From Alicyclobacillus tolerans (GTDB lineage: Bacteria; Bacillota; Bacilli; Alicyclobacillales; Alicyclobacillaceae): 64,000 bases of DNA. Shown here piece after piece: positions 18,089 through 26,502 of the stretch. Position numbers and translations under genes: made by a program. A model generated the notes under the pieces. The model was not told the origin of the DNA. It ran no database searches and saw only the letters and a list, made by a program, of their open reading frames with translations. Where the stretch lies: the NCBI RefSeq assembly GCF_001447355.1, contig NZ_JXBW01000001.1, positions 124,001 through 188,000 of the forward strand, written 5' to 3'. Numbering within the stretch: the stretch's first letter is position 1; each line of letters starts with the position of its first letter.

Positions 18089-19404
18089 TCCACTTCGAGT
18101 AGGTACTGATTCAGTTTCGCAAGCAATACTTCCTGGCGTCCAGAACGCTCTGCCACAACGCGCTTGTCGATCACGTAGTCTTCCAGCGACTTAAGCGTCG
18201 CTTTACCTTCCACGATGTCCTTGCCAATGCCCTTCGTGTAGCTCTCGTAGCGGTTGGCGATCTCGTTTTCGAACACGCCATCTTCGAGCAACTTGGCTGC
18301 TACCTTCAGGCCTCGAGCAAAGCTATCCATGCCCGCAATGTGCGCATAGAACAGATCGACAGGCGTCATGGAAGCCCTGCGCACCTTGGCGTCAAAGTTC
18401 AAGCCACCCGGTTGCAGGCCTCCATTTTTGAGAATCTCGTACATCGCAAGGGTCGTATCATACAAGTTGGTTGGAAACTCGTCGGTATCCCAACCGAGCA
18501 AAGGATCGCCTTGGTTGGCATCAACGGAACCCAGCATGCCGTGCAAACGGCTCACCCGCAGTTCATGCTGGAACGTGTGCCCTGCTAACGTCGCATGGTT
18601 GGCCTCAATATTCAACTTAAACCGATCTGCGAGTCCATACTTGAGCAAGAACGCGATGGTGGATTGAGCGTCAAAGTCGTATTGATGCTTCGTCGGCTCT
18701 TTCGGCTTTGGCTCAATCAAGAACTGACCGCGAAAACCGATTTCGTCTGCATAGTCAGCCGCCATCTGTAATAGACGCGCTTGATTGTCGAGTTCGAGCT
18801 GCATGTCGGTATTCAACAGCGTCTCATAACCTTCGCGACCGCCCCAGAAGACATAGTTCTCAGCACCAAGCTCGCGAGCGATTTCCAGACTCTTTTTCAC
18901 TTGGGCAGCAGCGTAAGCGAATACATCTGCATCCGGTGAAGTCGCAGCGCCATGCGCAAACCGGGGGTTAGAAAACATGTTCTGGGTATTCCACAGCAAC
19001 TTGACTCCGGTCGACTTCATATACTCTTTGATCATGCCGACAATCTCGTCCAAATTGCGGTTGCTTTCGCGCAAAGTGTCGCCTTCTGGCGCAATATCGC
19101 GATCATGGAAGCAAAAATATTCGACTCCGAGCTTTTCAAAAAACTCAAATGCCGCTTCGACGCGCTTTTTCGCCAAATCCATGCCAGTGTAGCCGTCCCA
19201 CGGGCGAATCATGTTGGCAAGGCCAAACGGATCGCTCCCTGGCAAGGTAAATGTGTGCCAGTAACTCACCGCAAAGCGAAGATGCTCGGCCATCGGCTTA
19301 CCAAGCACAATTTCTTGAGGATTGTAGTACTTGAATGCGAGCAGATTGTCTGACTTTCTGCCTTCATAGGCAATACGGCTGACTTCCGGGAAGTACGTCG
19401 CCAC
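18085..19404 (-). CDS. xylA: Xylose isomerase
   Basis: The 439-residue TIM-barrel enzyme converts D-xylose to D-xylulose with two divalent metals. Signatures include [13 protein letters not shown] (catalytic His and Asp), [11 protein letters not shown] and the metal-binding [17 protein letters not shown]. It starts at GTG 19404 behind AAAGGTGAT. First gene of xylA-xylB, preceded by a promoter and a XylR-type operator. Confidence 0.97.
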   Translation of the reverse strand: MATYFPEVSRIAYEGRKSDNLLAFKYYNPQEIVLGKPMAEHLRFAVSYWHTFTLPGSDPFGLANMIRPWDGYTGMDLAKKRVEAAFEFFEKLGVEYFCFHDRDIAPEGDTLRESNRNLDEIVGMIKEYMKSTGVKLLWNTQNMFSNPRFAHGAATSPDADVFAYAAAQVKKSLEIARELGAENYVFWGGREGYETLLNTDMQLELDNQARLLQMAADYADEIGFRGQFLIEPKPKEPTKHQYDFDAQSTIAFLLKYGLADRFKLNIEANHATLAGHTFQHELRVSRLHGMLGSVDANQGDPLLGWDTDEFPTNLYDTTLAMYEILKNGGLQPGGLNFDAKVRRASMTPVDLFYAHIAGMDSFARGLKVAAKLLEDGVFENEIANRYESYTKGIGKDIVEGKATLKSLEDYVIDKRVVAERSGRQEVLLAKLNQYLLEVE

Positions 19405-19428
19405 GGGCCATCACCTTTCTTGACAAAT

Positions 19429-19445
19429 AGTTTGTGCAACAAACT
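19429..19445 (-). promoter_or_regulatory. XylR-type operator
   Basis: AGTTTGT-GCA-ACAAACT is a perfect 7-3-7 palindrome 24 bases before the xylA start. It resembles the Bacillus XylR operator core (GTTTGTTTGGGCAACAAAC). It sits just downstream of the promoter, where a repressor would block transcription in the absence of xylose. No xylR gene is in this window. Confidence 0.78.
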
Positions 19446-19451
19446 TATTTC

Positions 19452-19480
19452 ATGCTAACAAAACGAGGGCCAGAATTCAA
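19452..19480 (-). promoter_or_regulatory. Probable xylA promoter
   Basis: TTGAAT (19480-19475) and TAGCAT (19457-19452) are spaced by 17 bases on the minus strand, immediately upstream of the operator. Confidence 0.6.
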
Positions 19481-19559
19481 TCAGAACTTCCGAAATCGCT
19501 TTTTACCCAATGTATTGGCTTTCACCTGACGTATCGACAGCCGACGACATGAGGGGCTG

Positions 19560-19640
19560 AACACGCAAAAGGCACTTTTCGCGGGCTCTATGGCAATGCG
19601 CCATAGACTGGTTGCAAAAAGTGCCCAATCGTAAGTACGC
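19560..19640 (-). terminator. Long hairpin downstream of the MFS transporter gene
   Basis: GGCACTTTTcgcgggctCTATGGC and GCCATAGactggttgcAAAAAGTGCC pair into a long interrupted stem at about 19571-19629. On the minus strand it is followed by TTTTGCG. It is a plausible terminator between the MFS gene and the xylose promoter. No credible gene lies in 19481-19674. Confidence 0.5.
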
Positions 19641-19674
19641 TGAACTATCCAAACAACGCTAGCTACATCCGTCG

Positions 19675-21087
19675 TCACTTATGCGAGAATTTGCGTTCCG
19701 GCGAGTTGCCTGGCACGATGGCACTCGCATATTCCAACTGAACGCGAGCGGTTTCGCGCCCAAAGACCAGAAACGGAATACTGAGTACCACAAGCACCAC
19801 GGCAATGCCGAGAAAAATAACGAGATCGCCCCCCGCTTTGAGTACGAATGGGATGAAATAGGTGGTTACAATGCCACTTAGTCCGCGCGCAGCCATTTCA
19901 ACAATGTAGACGCCGCGGCCACGCACGTCTGTCGGATACTGTTCTGCCACACAGAGCTTCGATACCGGAAAGATGCCAAGACCGAAGAAAGCCGTCAGAA
20001 ACCCGGCGGCAAACGCAATTGGCGCACTACCTGCAAATGCGAACAAAAGACAACCTATTGTCGCAAGGCCAACGTATACCGCCAAGATTGCCTTGCGGCC
20101 AAACCTGTCAGATAGATACCCCTGGCATACCGAGCCAAAGCCGGCGAGCAACATCATGATCCCCGTGTACAAAATCGAATTTGAAATGGCAACTCCGCGC
20201 GTTGCCAACAGTGTAGGACCAAACACCTGCAAGATATAAAACAGGATGAGAGCCGCAGTCAGATGCATAATCACCATGGCCGTACGCCCAAAAAGCGGTC
20301 TACGCACCAGCGCCTTCAGCGTATTCAACATATCATGCGGGGTCGCATCCAGCATTTCGGCGATCACGTCGTCGTGAAGTTTCTCATCGTGGGGTAAACT
20401 CGCCTCGTGTTCCAGCGATTCCACAAGCTTTTGCACACGGCCAGCTTGCCCACGTTCCAACAGGTAACGCGGCGACTCTGGAAGCCACAAGTAAATCGGA
20501 ATTAACATAATCAGGGGAATTCCGCCGAGTAAAAACGGGACGCGCCACGCATAGTCGGCCGGGTAGTTGTGCAAAGCCCAAAGTGAAACGACGCTCGGCA
20601 CAATATAAGCAGCGGTGAGGATACCATTCGCATACCCGACGCTAACCGCTCGCCGCCGATGGCCGGTAAACTCTGACAAAATCAAATATGGCATCGGCAG
20701 CAACGCCCCCTCGCCGACACCTGCGAGAAGGCGAATCGCAAACAGCGACTCCACATTCGAGACGAGCGCGCCGAGCAACGTTAATACCGAGAACCACAGG
20801 ATACCGAACAGAATCACCTTGCGTCGGCCAAACTTGTCCGCAATCATACCAGACGGCAACATCCCAAGCACGATGCCAACGGTCGAGGCAATCGCCAAGA
20901 GTCCGACCTGCCAGGACGCCAAGTGCCAAGACTTCTCCAAAGTGGTCAACACCGGCCCGACGATCCCGATATCAAACGCCTCCGCTAACCAGACGAGCGA
21001 AAGTAAAAAGATGATGCCAACGACACGGGGCGTAAGCGGTATCCTATCCAACCGCGTTAAAAGATTCACTTCTGAACGGTTTGCCAA
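19675..21087 (-). CDS. MFS transporter, metabolite:H+ symporter type
   Basis: A 470-residue, 12-helix major facilitator. Helix 1 reads SLVWLAEAFDIGIVGPVL and loop 2-3 has DKFGRRKVILFG; PESPRYLLERG follows helix 6 and DRFGRKAILAVYV lies in loop 8-9. The acidic residue in helix 1 resembles aromatic-acid/niacin symporters, but the substrate cannot be read from sequence. Start TTG 21087 is set by GGAGGAGG seven bases upstream. It is not in the xylose operon; a hairpin separates them. Confidence 0.85.
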   Translation of the reverse strand: MANRSEVNLLTRLDRIPLTPRVVGIIFLLSLVWLAEAFDIGIVGPVLTTLEKSWHLASWQVGLLAIASTVGIVLGMLPSGMIADKFGRRKVILFGILWFSVLTLLGALVSNVESLFAIRLLAGVGEGALLPMPYLILSEFTGHRRRAVSVGYANGILTAAYIVPSVVSLWALHNYPADYAWRVPFLLGGIPLIMLIPIYLWLPESPRYLLERGQAGRVQKLVESLEHEASLPHDEKLHDDVIAEMLDATPHDMLNTLKALVRRPLFGRTAMVIMHLTAALILFYILQVFGPTLLATRGVAISNSILYTGIMMLLAGFGSVCQGYLSDRFGRKAILAVYVGLATIGCLLFAFAGSAPIAFAAGFLTAFFGLGIFPVSKLCVAEQYPTDVRGRGVYIVEMAARGLSGIVTTYFIPFVLKAGGDLVIFLGIAVVLVVLSIPFLVFGRETARVQLEYASAIVPGNSPERKFSHK

Positions 21088-21117
21088 TGCTTGTCCTCCT
21101 CCAATGCACAACGGCAA

Positions 21118-21891
21118 TCACAGTTCGTGGACCGTGATTTCACTGCGCACCAAAAATCGCAAGTTGATGCCAGATTGTCCAATGCCTTTCGATATGTAAA
21201 ACGGCCCCTGTGAACAGCGATGGCGACCCTTGTAGACACCTGAAGCAGCGAGGGGGCCCATCGGATTGAGTTGAAACAGGAACGGTACGTTAAACTGCTT
21301 CCCGTGCAAGTGACCAGCAAACAAGCAGTCAAATCTGCGTGTGGCGACGACCGTATACGTGGGGTCATGCGTCATCACAATGACTGGAAGAGCGTCGTCA
21401 ATCTGGTCGAACGCCCGCTCGTCACTATGCCGCGTACAATAATCGTCGAGGCCCACCAGGTTCATTCTGTCTAGAACAACAGTTTGATTGATAAGAACGG
21501 TCACGTCAAACGATTCCATCAATTCAATTAGGCGCTGCACGCTTTGCAACCTGTAGTCGTGATTGCCGAGCACCGCATAGATAGGAACCCCAACTTCCCG
21601 CAGCGCGCGCAAAAACGGTACGAGCAACAATAGCGACTGATCTCTATCGACAAAATCACCTGTCAAGCAAACGAGATCAGGCTGTTCTGCCCTAAGAACA
21701 GACTTCAGGCGGGAGGGTGAAATTCGGTTGCGCTCGATGTGGATGTCGCTGATTTGGACAATCTTCTTTTCGATTCCCAGGTTCCAATGCACACGCTCCA
21801 CCTTAAGCCACTGTGTTGGGAGAACACTCGTCGCGTAGAACAGCACTCCAACGCCCGCCACAGCCGCCGCGCACCCGAATAGCACCGCCAT
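21118..21891 (-). CDS. Calcineurin-like metallophosphoesterase (YkuE/YaeI type)
   Basis: About 257 residues with an N-terminal hydrophobic anchor and the complete metallophosphoesterase motif set: QISDIHI, LTGDFVDRD, LGNHDYRL, VMTHDP and FAGHLHGKQF. The order and the membrane anchor match the YkuE/YaeI group, which hydrolyses phosphoesters at the membrane. Its 5' end abuts the second YtxC-like gene, so the two are probably co-transcribed. The start (ATG 21891) has a GGGGGG directly before it, and a GTG two codons later is possible. Confidence 0.85.
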   Translation of the reverse strand: MAVLFGCAAAVAGVGVLFYATSVLPTQWLKVERVHWNLGIEKKIVQISDIHIERNRISPSRLKSVLRAEQPDLVCLTGDFVDRDQSLLLLVPFLRALREVGVPIYAVLGNHDYRLQSVQRLIELMESFDVTVLINQTVVLDRMNLVGLDDYCTRHSDERAFDQIDDALPVIVMTHDPTYTVVATRRFDCLFAGHLHGKQFNVPFLFQLNPMGPLAASGVYKGRHRCSQGPFYISKGIGQSGINLRFLVRSEITVHEL

Positions 21892-21898
21892 CCCCCCG

Positions 21899-22789
21899 TC
21901 ATCGCTGCTGTCGTCTGTGATTCTGAGTCCATTGTATACGGAAACGCTGCTCCATGTGTGCCAACTGTCGGCAAACGTCACAACCATCGCATCTCTGCAA
22001 GCGCTGTTGAAAAAGGCGGCTTAGGGTTTCCGCAAAACTCGGCCAAAGCGCACCCGGGTCCAAGTCGTGCAGGACGACGCGGCGCGGGGAATGTGCAATT
22101 AAGGTTGCGATCGCGAGGTCCTCACTGTCAATGCCGTCCACATCGGATACAACCGCATCCATCGCTTCCCCGATTTCTCCTTCGCAAAGACCAAACCCAT
22201 CCGCGTCCGCAATCCAGACAAAATCGGGAGTCGTGAACACATGCAATTCTTCGTCTTGTATCACCTGTTCACTTAGCACTTCGCGTAGTCCTTCCACCAA
22301 TCGCTCAAAATCCCTTTCACGACCGCCACTTTGCCACACGCGTTCGGTTTCGGCACGAAGCGCAAGGACTACTTCGCGCAGACGAAAACGAGCAAAGCCG
22401 TCGAGGGAGACGATCGCATCTCCTGTACAGAACGGTAGCAACTCCACCTTAACGCGCGAAAGCCATGCCGCAAAGCTGGCATTGGCAAGTGACATCCTCC
22501 CCGCTGCAAATTTGACGACAGCCTGGTCCGCACAAAGCGCCAGCTCGCTGTCAAAGTCACCTGCGCGCCGGATCCATTCGCGCGCAATTTCCGTGCGCAA
22601 CCAGTCAGTTAGTAGATGATGTGCAATTGTTTCTGCCACCTGTGGTGCAAGCGGTGGCGGAAATATGCAAGTCAGAGATTCCATGGCCATATCGCCAAGC
22701 AGCACTTTCGCTCCTTCGAGTTGCTGCAGCGAGCTGGCCAAGCCTGGGAACGCATGCGTAGCAGTCACGGTCACCCTGTGCACGTTCAC
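21899..22789 (-). CDS. Second YtxC-like protein
   Basis: A 296-residue paralogue of the protein encoded at 11040-12011. Shared features are SEDLAIATLIAHSPRRVVLHDLDPGALWPSF, RFRLREVVLALRAETERV, QVIQDEELHVFTTPDFVWIADADG and a C-terminal CDGCDVC motif. The GTG at 22789 follows GGAGG by five bases, and the upstream codons are not supported. It is not next to thrS. It overlaps nothing but lies a few bases from the phosphoesterase gene. Function unknown; a role in sporulation is inferred only from YtxC. Confidence 0.78.
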   Translation of the reverse strand: MNVHRVTVTATHAFPGLASSLQQLEGAKVLLGDMAMESLTCIFPPPLAPQVAETIAHHLLTDWLRTEIAREWIRRAGDFDSELALCADQAVVKFAAGRMSLANASFAAWLSRVKVELLPFCTGDAIVSLDGFARFRLREVVLALRAETERVWQSGGRERDFERLVEGLREVLSEQVIQDEELHVFTTPDFVWIADADGFGLCEGEIGEAMDAVVSDVDGIDSEDLAIATLIAHSPRRVVLHDLDPGALWPSFAETLSRLFQQRLQRCDGCDVCRQLAHMEQRFRIQWTQNHRRQQR

Positions 22790-22875
22790 CAGTCCCTCCA
22801 TCGCGAATCCCGATCGCGAATTGACGGTGTCTGCGACGCACCGCGCCAATATTCATTGCCAATCCGTATTACGGA

Positions 22876-22912
22876 TGCAAAAAAGCCGTCAACGTATGTA
22901 CGTCGACGGCTT
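22876..22912 (-). terminator. Terminator after tRNA-Val
   Basis: AGCCGTCGACGTACATACGTTGACGGCT followed by TTTTTT on the minus strand forms a strong hairpin with a U-tract, directly downstream of the tRNA. Confidence 0.85.
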
Positions 22913-22916
22913 CGTT

Positions 22917-22991
22917 TGGTGCGGCTGACAGGAATCGAACCTGTGACCCCCACCGTGTCAAGGTGGTGCTCTCCCTCTGAGCTACAGCCGC
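22917..22991 (-). tRNA. tRNA-Val (anticodon GAC)
   Basis: 75 bases including CCA. Acceptor stem GCGGCTG/CAGCCGC, D-arm GCTCAGAGGGAGAGC, anticodon loop TTGACAC (GAC), T-arm with GGTTCGATTCC. A single tRNA flanked by its own promoter and terminator. Confidence 0.97.
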
Positions 22992-23010
22992 AAATCGCGG
23001 ACAAGCACAT

Positions 23011-23039
23011 ATGTTAGCAACAGAGAGTCCAAATGTCAA
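23011..23039 (-). promoter_or_regulatory. Promoter of tRNA-Val
   Basis: TTGACA (23039-23034) and TAACAT (23016-23011), 17-base spacing, about 20 bases upstream of the tRNA. Confidence 0.75.
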
Positions 23040-23143
23040 CAGGCGCTCCACAACCTCGTCTTCCCGCGTTCGCGACGACCGTCTGTTGTAACCTACACGC
23101 CTGGTACCAAAATCGTATAGGCTACAGCTTGCACGGCCGTAAT

Positions 23144-23584
23144 TCAGGCATCTGCCACAGCGGATGTGGGTAACTGGGCCAGGCGGTTCCACAGCTGTGG
23201 CGCCACGCGCGCTAGATTGACTGGTCGCATCGATCCGTTTGCCACGAATGCATGCTTAGTTTGCCCCGCCGCGCTCAACTCTCCATCCGCTGTCAAAACT
23301 TCGTAAGCAAAACATAAGCGCGTCCGCGACAGTTCCAACAGCCGAGCTGAAACTTCGATTTGATCCTCGGCTCGCAGAGCGCGCGCGTAATGACAAGAGA
23401 CGTCCGTCACCACGACCGTGATGCCCGCATCGTGGAAATCTGTCATATAGCGAATTCCGTTTGCTGAAAGAAAGTGCATGCGCGCGATGGAAAACCAGTC
23501 GATAAACGATGGATGATACACAATACCAGCGGGATCGCATTCCCCCCAGCGAACTTCCAAAGCCGTTGTCACGCGTTCAGGCAT
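23144..23584 (-). CDS. Acyl-CoA thioesterase, 4-hydroxybenzoyl-CoA thioesterase family
   Basis: A 146-residue hotdog-fold protein. The VRWGECDPAGIVYHPSFIDWF segment near residue 10 carries the active-site Asp pattern (GxxDxxGxVYxxxY/F) of this family. It would hydrolyse an acyl-CoA or acyl-ACP. The ATG at 23584 has GGAGG seven bases upstream. No pathway partner lies beside it, so the physiological thioester is unknown. Confidence 0.88.
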   Translation of the reverse strand: MPERVTTALEVRWGECDPAGIVYHPSFIDWFSIARMHFLSANGIRYMTDFHDAGITVVVTDVSCHYARALRAEDQIEVSARLLELSRTRLCFAYEVLTADGELSAAGQTKHAFVANGSMRPVNLARVAPQLWNRLAQLPTSAVADA

Positions 23585-23682
23585 GTCGATTCCTCCATTG
23601 CGCGCCAGGTAAGCCTGGCCATGTCCCCTCATTGTAGCAAACTTGAGAGGACACCTCACCACGCGATCACGACCTTAGACCT

Positions 23683-24078
23683 CTAGTTGCTGGGCCGTGC
23701 ATACCCATCAGAAGCCATCTGTGGTGAATCGGAGACGGGCACATTCGCACCATTCGAAGCCTCTCCGTCGCTCACAGGCTCGCTGCCCACCTCGACAGTG
23801 GTGCCAGACGTAGCCGTTTCGCCACCCGGTTGCACCGTACTGCTCGCTTGGCCCGACGGCAGAGCGCTCGTTTTCGCATGCGACATAAATACGGAGATGA
23901 CCGTAACGATAGATGCAACGGCATTGGCAATCGCATTGATCTCTGGATTTGTGATGACGTGTAAGCCAAGCGCGTCTGTGATCAATTTCGCAGCGCCGAG
24001 CAAACCGATGACCAGGGTTGTCAATCGCTTGGTTTGCGCCAGCTGTACCAGTGCTTGCAATACTTTCGAAATCCCCAT
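23683..24078 (-). CDS. Holin-like small membrane protein
   Basis: The 131-residue protein has one or two hydrophobic segments (LTTLVIGLLGAAKLITDALG and NAIANAVASIVTVISVFM) linked by HVITNPEI. This layout resembles SPP1/phiLC3-type phage holins. The C-terminal 60 residues are a low-complexity Gly/Ser/Glu tail not expected in a holin. The ATG at 24078 is used. No other phage genes surround it, and it is divergent from the secreted transglutaminase-like gene. It may instead be a structural membrane protein. Confidence 0.55.
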   Translation of the reverse strand: MGISKVLQALVQLAQTKRLTTLVIGLLGAAKLITDALGLHVITNPEINAIANAVASIVTVISVFMSHAKTSALPSGQASSTVQPGGETATSGTTVEVGSEPVSDGEASNGANVPVSDSPQMASDGYARPSN

Positions 24079-24234
24079 GTTTCATCACCTCACTGTCGAT
24101 GTTCATATATTCCAGATGCAGACAACCTGTCGCGGCGGCGACAAGAAGTTGGTGAAACCCACCAAGACAACCGTTCAAGAAAATAGGTTAGACTGGGATC
24201 TAACAATGTTCTTGACTTGGAAGGAGCTCTCTTC

Positions 24235-25278
24235 ATGCGCGTGCCACATCACGCCGTCGGGATCGCGCTGACGGCGGGCGTTTTCGTCCAGCCTATTGCC
24301 ACCTTATTCCCAACCACAGTCTTCGGTGCCACGGCGCCAGCGCAAGTCGTGGCAGAGGCTATTGCGACACAAAAGACCTCATTTTCCGTAAACTTGCCGA
24401 TGCAGCAGACGGAAGCACTCGTCAAGACGAGCTTGCAACAGCAACCGTATTTCGCGCAGCTGTATTCCAACATGAACTACGAATCGGATGGAACCACCAC
24501 GCGCGTCACCATCGCGTGGCTACAATCAGCAGCACAGACCAGAGCGTTGGATCAATTGATCCGCAGCACGGAACGCACGCTGCTGCGCCCTGGGATGAGC
24601 GACTTCGACAAAGAGTGGGTCATTCATAACTGGATTGTGGAACATGTCAGATACGACACGTCGCTTAAGCGGTACACACCGTACGATGCCTTTCAAGGTT
24701 CGGCCGTGTGTCAAGGTATAGCTACGCTCACCTACAGGATGATGTCGTTCGCCGGCATCCCCGTGCGCTTCGTCGATGGCACGGCGGGCGGCGGATCGCA
24801 CCTGTGGAACGAGGTCAAAATTGGAGGGCATTGGTATCAACTCGATGTCACGTGGGACGATCCAATTGGTGGTGGTAATCGCCCCAGCTACCTGTACTAC
24901 AACCTGACAAACGCACAGATGGCCGCCACCCACTCGTGGGATGAATCCGGCTTGCCCCAAGCAACGACAGATTTTGCTCAAGTCGTCAAATCGCTAAGTC
25001 GAGGCTCCTCGGATCCGGTTCTGCGCACCATTGCAAACAACCCAACCGTCATGGCGGAATTTCAGGAGAAAGTGAACAGTCAGACCATCGGCGATGCGAT
25101 AGCGCGTCACATTGCCCACGGCGACACGCAGTTTACTGTGGAGTTTGCGGGATCGGCGGAGGCGCTGGCGAAAGCCATGTCAGGGTTGCGGTTAAGTGGC
25201 TTTCAGTCGATGTCATACACGTATTCACAAAGCCGCCTTCCTGGCTATCAAGCGGTACAAGTGACGCTCCAATACTGA
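24235..25278 (+). CDS. Secreted transglutaminase-like cysteine protein
   Basis: A 347-residue protein with an N-terminal signal-like segment (about residues 1-32) and a transglutaminase/protease core. The catalytic triad is visible as Cys159 (SAVCQG), His189 (GGSHLWNEV) and Asp204 (QLDVTWDD), in correct order and spacing. It would form or break amide bonds in exported proteins or the cell wall. The C-terminal third matches nothing I recognise. ATG 24235 follows AAGGAG. The gene stands alone and is divergent from the holin-like gene. Confidence 0.85.
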   Translation: MRVPHHAVGIALTAGVFVQPIATLFPTTVFGATAPAQVVAEAIATQKTSFSVNLPMQQTEALVKTSLQQQPYFAQLYSNMNYESDGTTTRVTIAWLQSAAQTRALDQLIRSTERTLLRPGMSDFDKEWVIHNWIVEHVRYDTSLKRYTPYDAFQGSAVCQGIATLTYRMMSFAGIPVRFVDGTAGGGSHLWNEVKIGGHWYQLDVTWDDPIGGGNRPSYLYYNLTNAQMAATHSWDESGLPQATTDFAQVVKSLSRGSSDPVLRTIANNPTVMAEFQEKVNSQTIGDAIARHIAHGDTQFTVEFAGSAEALAKAMSGLRLSGFQSMSYTYSQSRLPGYQAVQVTLQY

Positions 25279-25360
25279 CGTTCTACTTGGGGGATTTTGC
25301 AAGGCGCAACCGTCGCGATTTATAATTGTCCTGTTAGATACAGATATGGAGGGACAGCAC

Positions 25361-26086
25361 ATGGCACAATCACTACAAGGCATGCATGCCATCATTACCG
25401 GTGCGGGCAAAGGCATTGGCCGCAGCATCGCGGAACACCTGGCGAAAGCCGGAGTCAACTTGGGCCTGATTGCACGTACGCAATCGGATCTCGACGATCT
25501 CGCCAAGACGTTGCAGTCTCTTTCCAACGTTCAAGTATTTACCGCCCAGGCGGACGTCGGCGAACGTGAACAAATTGAAAAGGCCATCGCCACACTCACG
25601 GAACAACTTGGAGCAGTCGACATTCTCATCAACAATGCAGGGACTGCCACGTTTGGCACCGTGATCGATATGCCTGTCGAAGAATGGGAACGTATGATTC
25701 GCGTCAATCTGCTTGGCACCTATTATGCAACGCGAGCCGTCCTGCCACACATGATTGAGCGCAACGGTGGCAATATCCTGAACATCAGCTCGACGGCTGG
25801 TGAGCGCGGTTCGGCTACCACCTCTGCCTACTCGGCGTCGAAATTCGGGGTGATGGGCTTTACAGAGTCTCTCATGTACGAAGTGCGTAAACACAATATC
25901 CGCGTCATGGCACTTACACCTAGCACCGTCAATACGGAACTGGCTCGGGCGGCGGGACTCAAAATCGGCGATGAAAGCCATCAGATGCAGCCGGAGGACA
26001 TCGCGGAGCTCGTTACGTCGATTCTGCAACTGCCACCCCGCGTGGTTGTAAAAACCGCAAGTATCATCATGACCAACCCGCAATAA
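25361..26086 (+). CDS. Short-chain dehydrogenase/reductase (FabG-like)
   Basis: The 241-residue Rossmann enzyme has the cofactor loop TGAGKGIG near residue 12, NNAG near 86, the catalytic Ser in NISSTAG and the YSASK pair near 151-155. IARTQSDL after strand 2 is compatible with NADP(H). It resembles FabG/YkvO-type 3-ketoacyl reductases, but the substrate is open. ATG 25361 follows GGAGG. A terminator hairpin lies just after the stop. Confidence 0.9.
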   Translation: MAQSLQGMHAIITGAGKGIGRSIAEHLAKAGVNLGLIARTQSDLDDLAKTLQSLSNVQVFTAQADVGEREQIEKAIATLTEQLGAVDILINNAGTATFGTVIDMPVEEWERMIRVNLLGTYYATRAVLPHMIERNGGNILNISSTAGERGSATTSAYSASKFGVMGFTESLMYEVRKHNIRVMALTPSTVNTELARAAGLKIGDESHQMQPEDIAELVTSILQLPPRVVVKTASIIMTNPQ

Positions 26087-26091
26087 TGAAC

Positions 26092-26130
26092 AGGGCTGGC
26101 GCGTGAAGCAGCGGCCAGCCCTCTTCTTTT
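26092..26130 (+). terminator. Terminator after the SDR gene
   Basis: AGGGCTGGC and GCCAGCCCT form a 9-bp stem followed by CTTCTTTT, immediately downstream of the stop codon. Confidence 0.85.
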
Positions 26131-26146
26131 ATATGTATGTCTCATG

Positions 26147-26368
26147 TCATGAGGAAGTATTGTTGCCGAAAATGCGGTTATTCACAGAGCTGTTGCCCAT
26201 TGAACTGTTGCCCATTGAACTGTTGCCCATCGAGCTATTGCCCATCGAACTGTTGAGCGTTTGATTTGCACTCTCACCAATAAAATTTTGGCTTTCCTGC
26301 CCCATTGGTCCACAGCCTGCCAATCCTATCACCGTTACTCCCAGTAGAATGATCATGCGCTTTCTCAA
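26147..26368 (-). CDS. Small lipoprotein with tandem SSMGN repeats
   Basis: A 73-residue exported lipoprotein. The signal peptide ends in the lipobox VIGLAGC, so Cys19 would be lipidated. The mature part contains four or five copies of the pentapeptide SSMGN ending in SSVNN, encoded by a 15-bp tandem repeat. It starts at TTG 26368 behind AAGGGGGA. The repeat makes length variation by slippage likely. Function unknown; a surface or envelope role is inferred only from the lipobox. Confidence 0.75.
   Translation of the reverse strand: MRKRMIILLGVTVIGLAGCGPMGQESQNFIGESANQTLNSSMGNSSMGNSSMGNSSMGNSSVNNRIFGNNTSS
26191..26250. repeat. 15-bp tandem repeat, four units, inside the lipoprotein gene
   Basis: Units of TGTTGCCCATTGAAC at 26191, 26206, 26221 and 26236; the last two differ by one or two bases. 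The unit is a multiple of three, so copy changes keep the reading frame. Confidence 0.95.
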
Positions 26369-26502
26369 CAGTAAAAAATCCCCCTTTGTGCTTTCATACG
26401 ATTGTGGTTATACTTTCCATGCATGTACAAACGCATGTATAAGTTGTCGAATTTGGTTTGATTGCGTTGAAAAACGCCGAACCACATTTGGGAGGTATAC
26501 CG

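Noticed and set aside
19481-19674. 65-codon minus-strand frame upstream of xylA
   Set aside because: It reads through a long hairpin, has no SD, and its predicted peptide has no family.
25373-26083. 236-codon minus-strand frame opposite the SDR gene
   Set aside because: The plus strand carries the TGAGKGIG and YSASK motifs of a complete SDR. The antisense frame has none.
26191-26250. Tandem repeat considered as a CRISPR array
   Set aside because: The 15-bp units abut without spacers and lie in a coding frame. No spacer-repeat pattern or cas gene occurs anywhere in the window.
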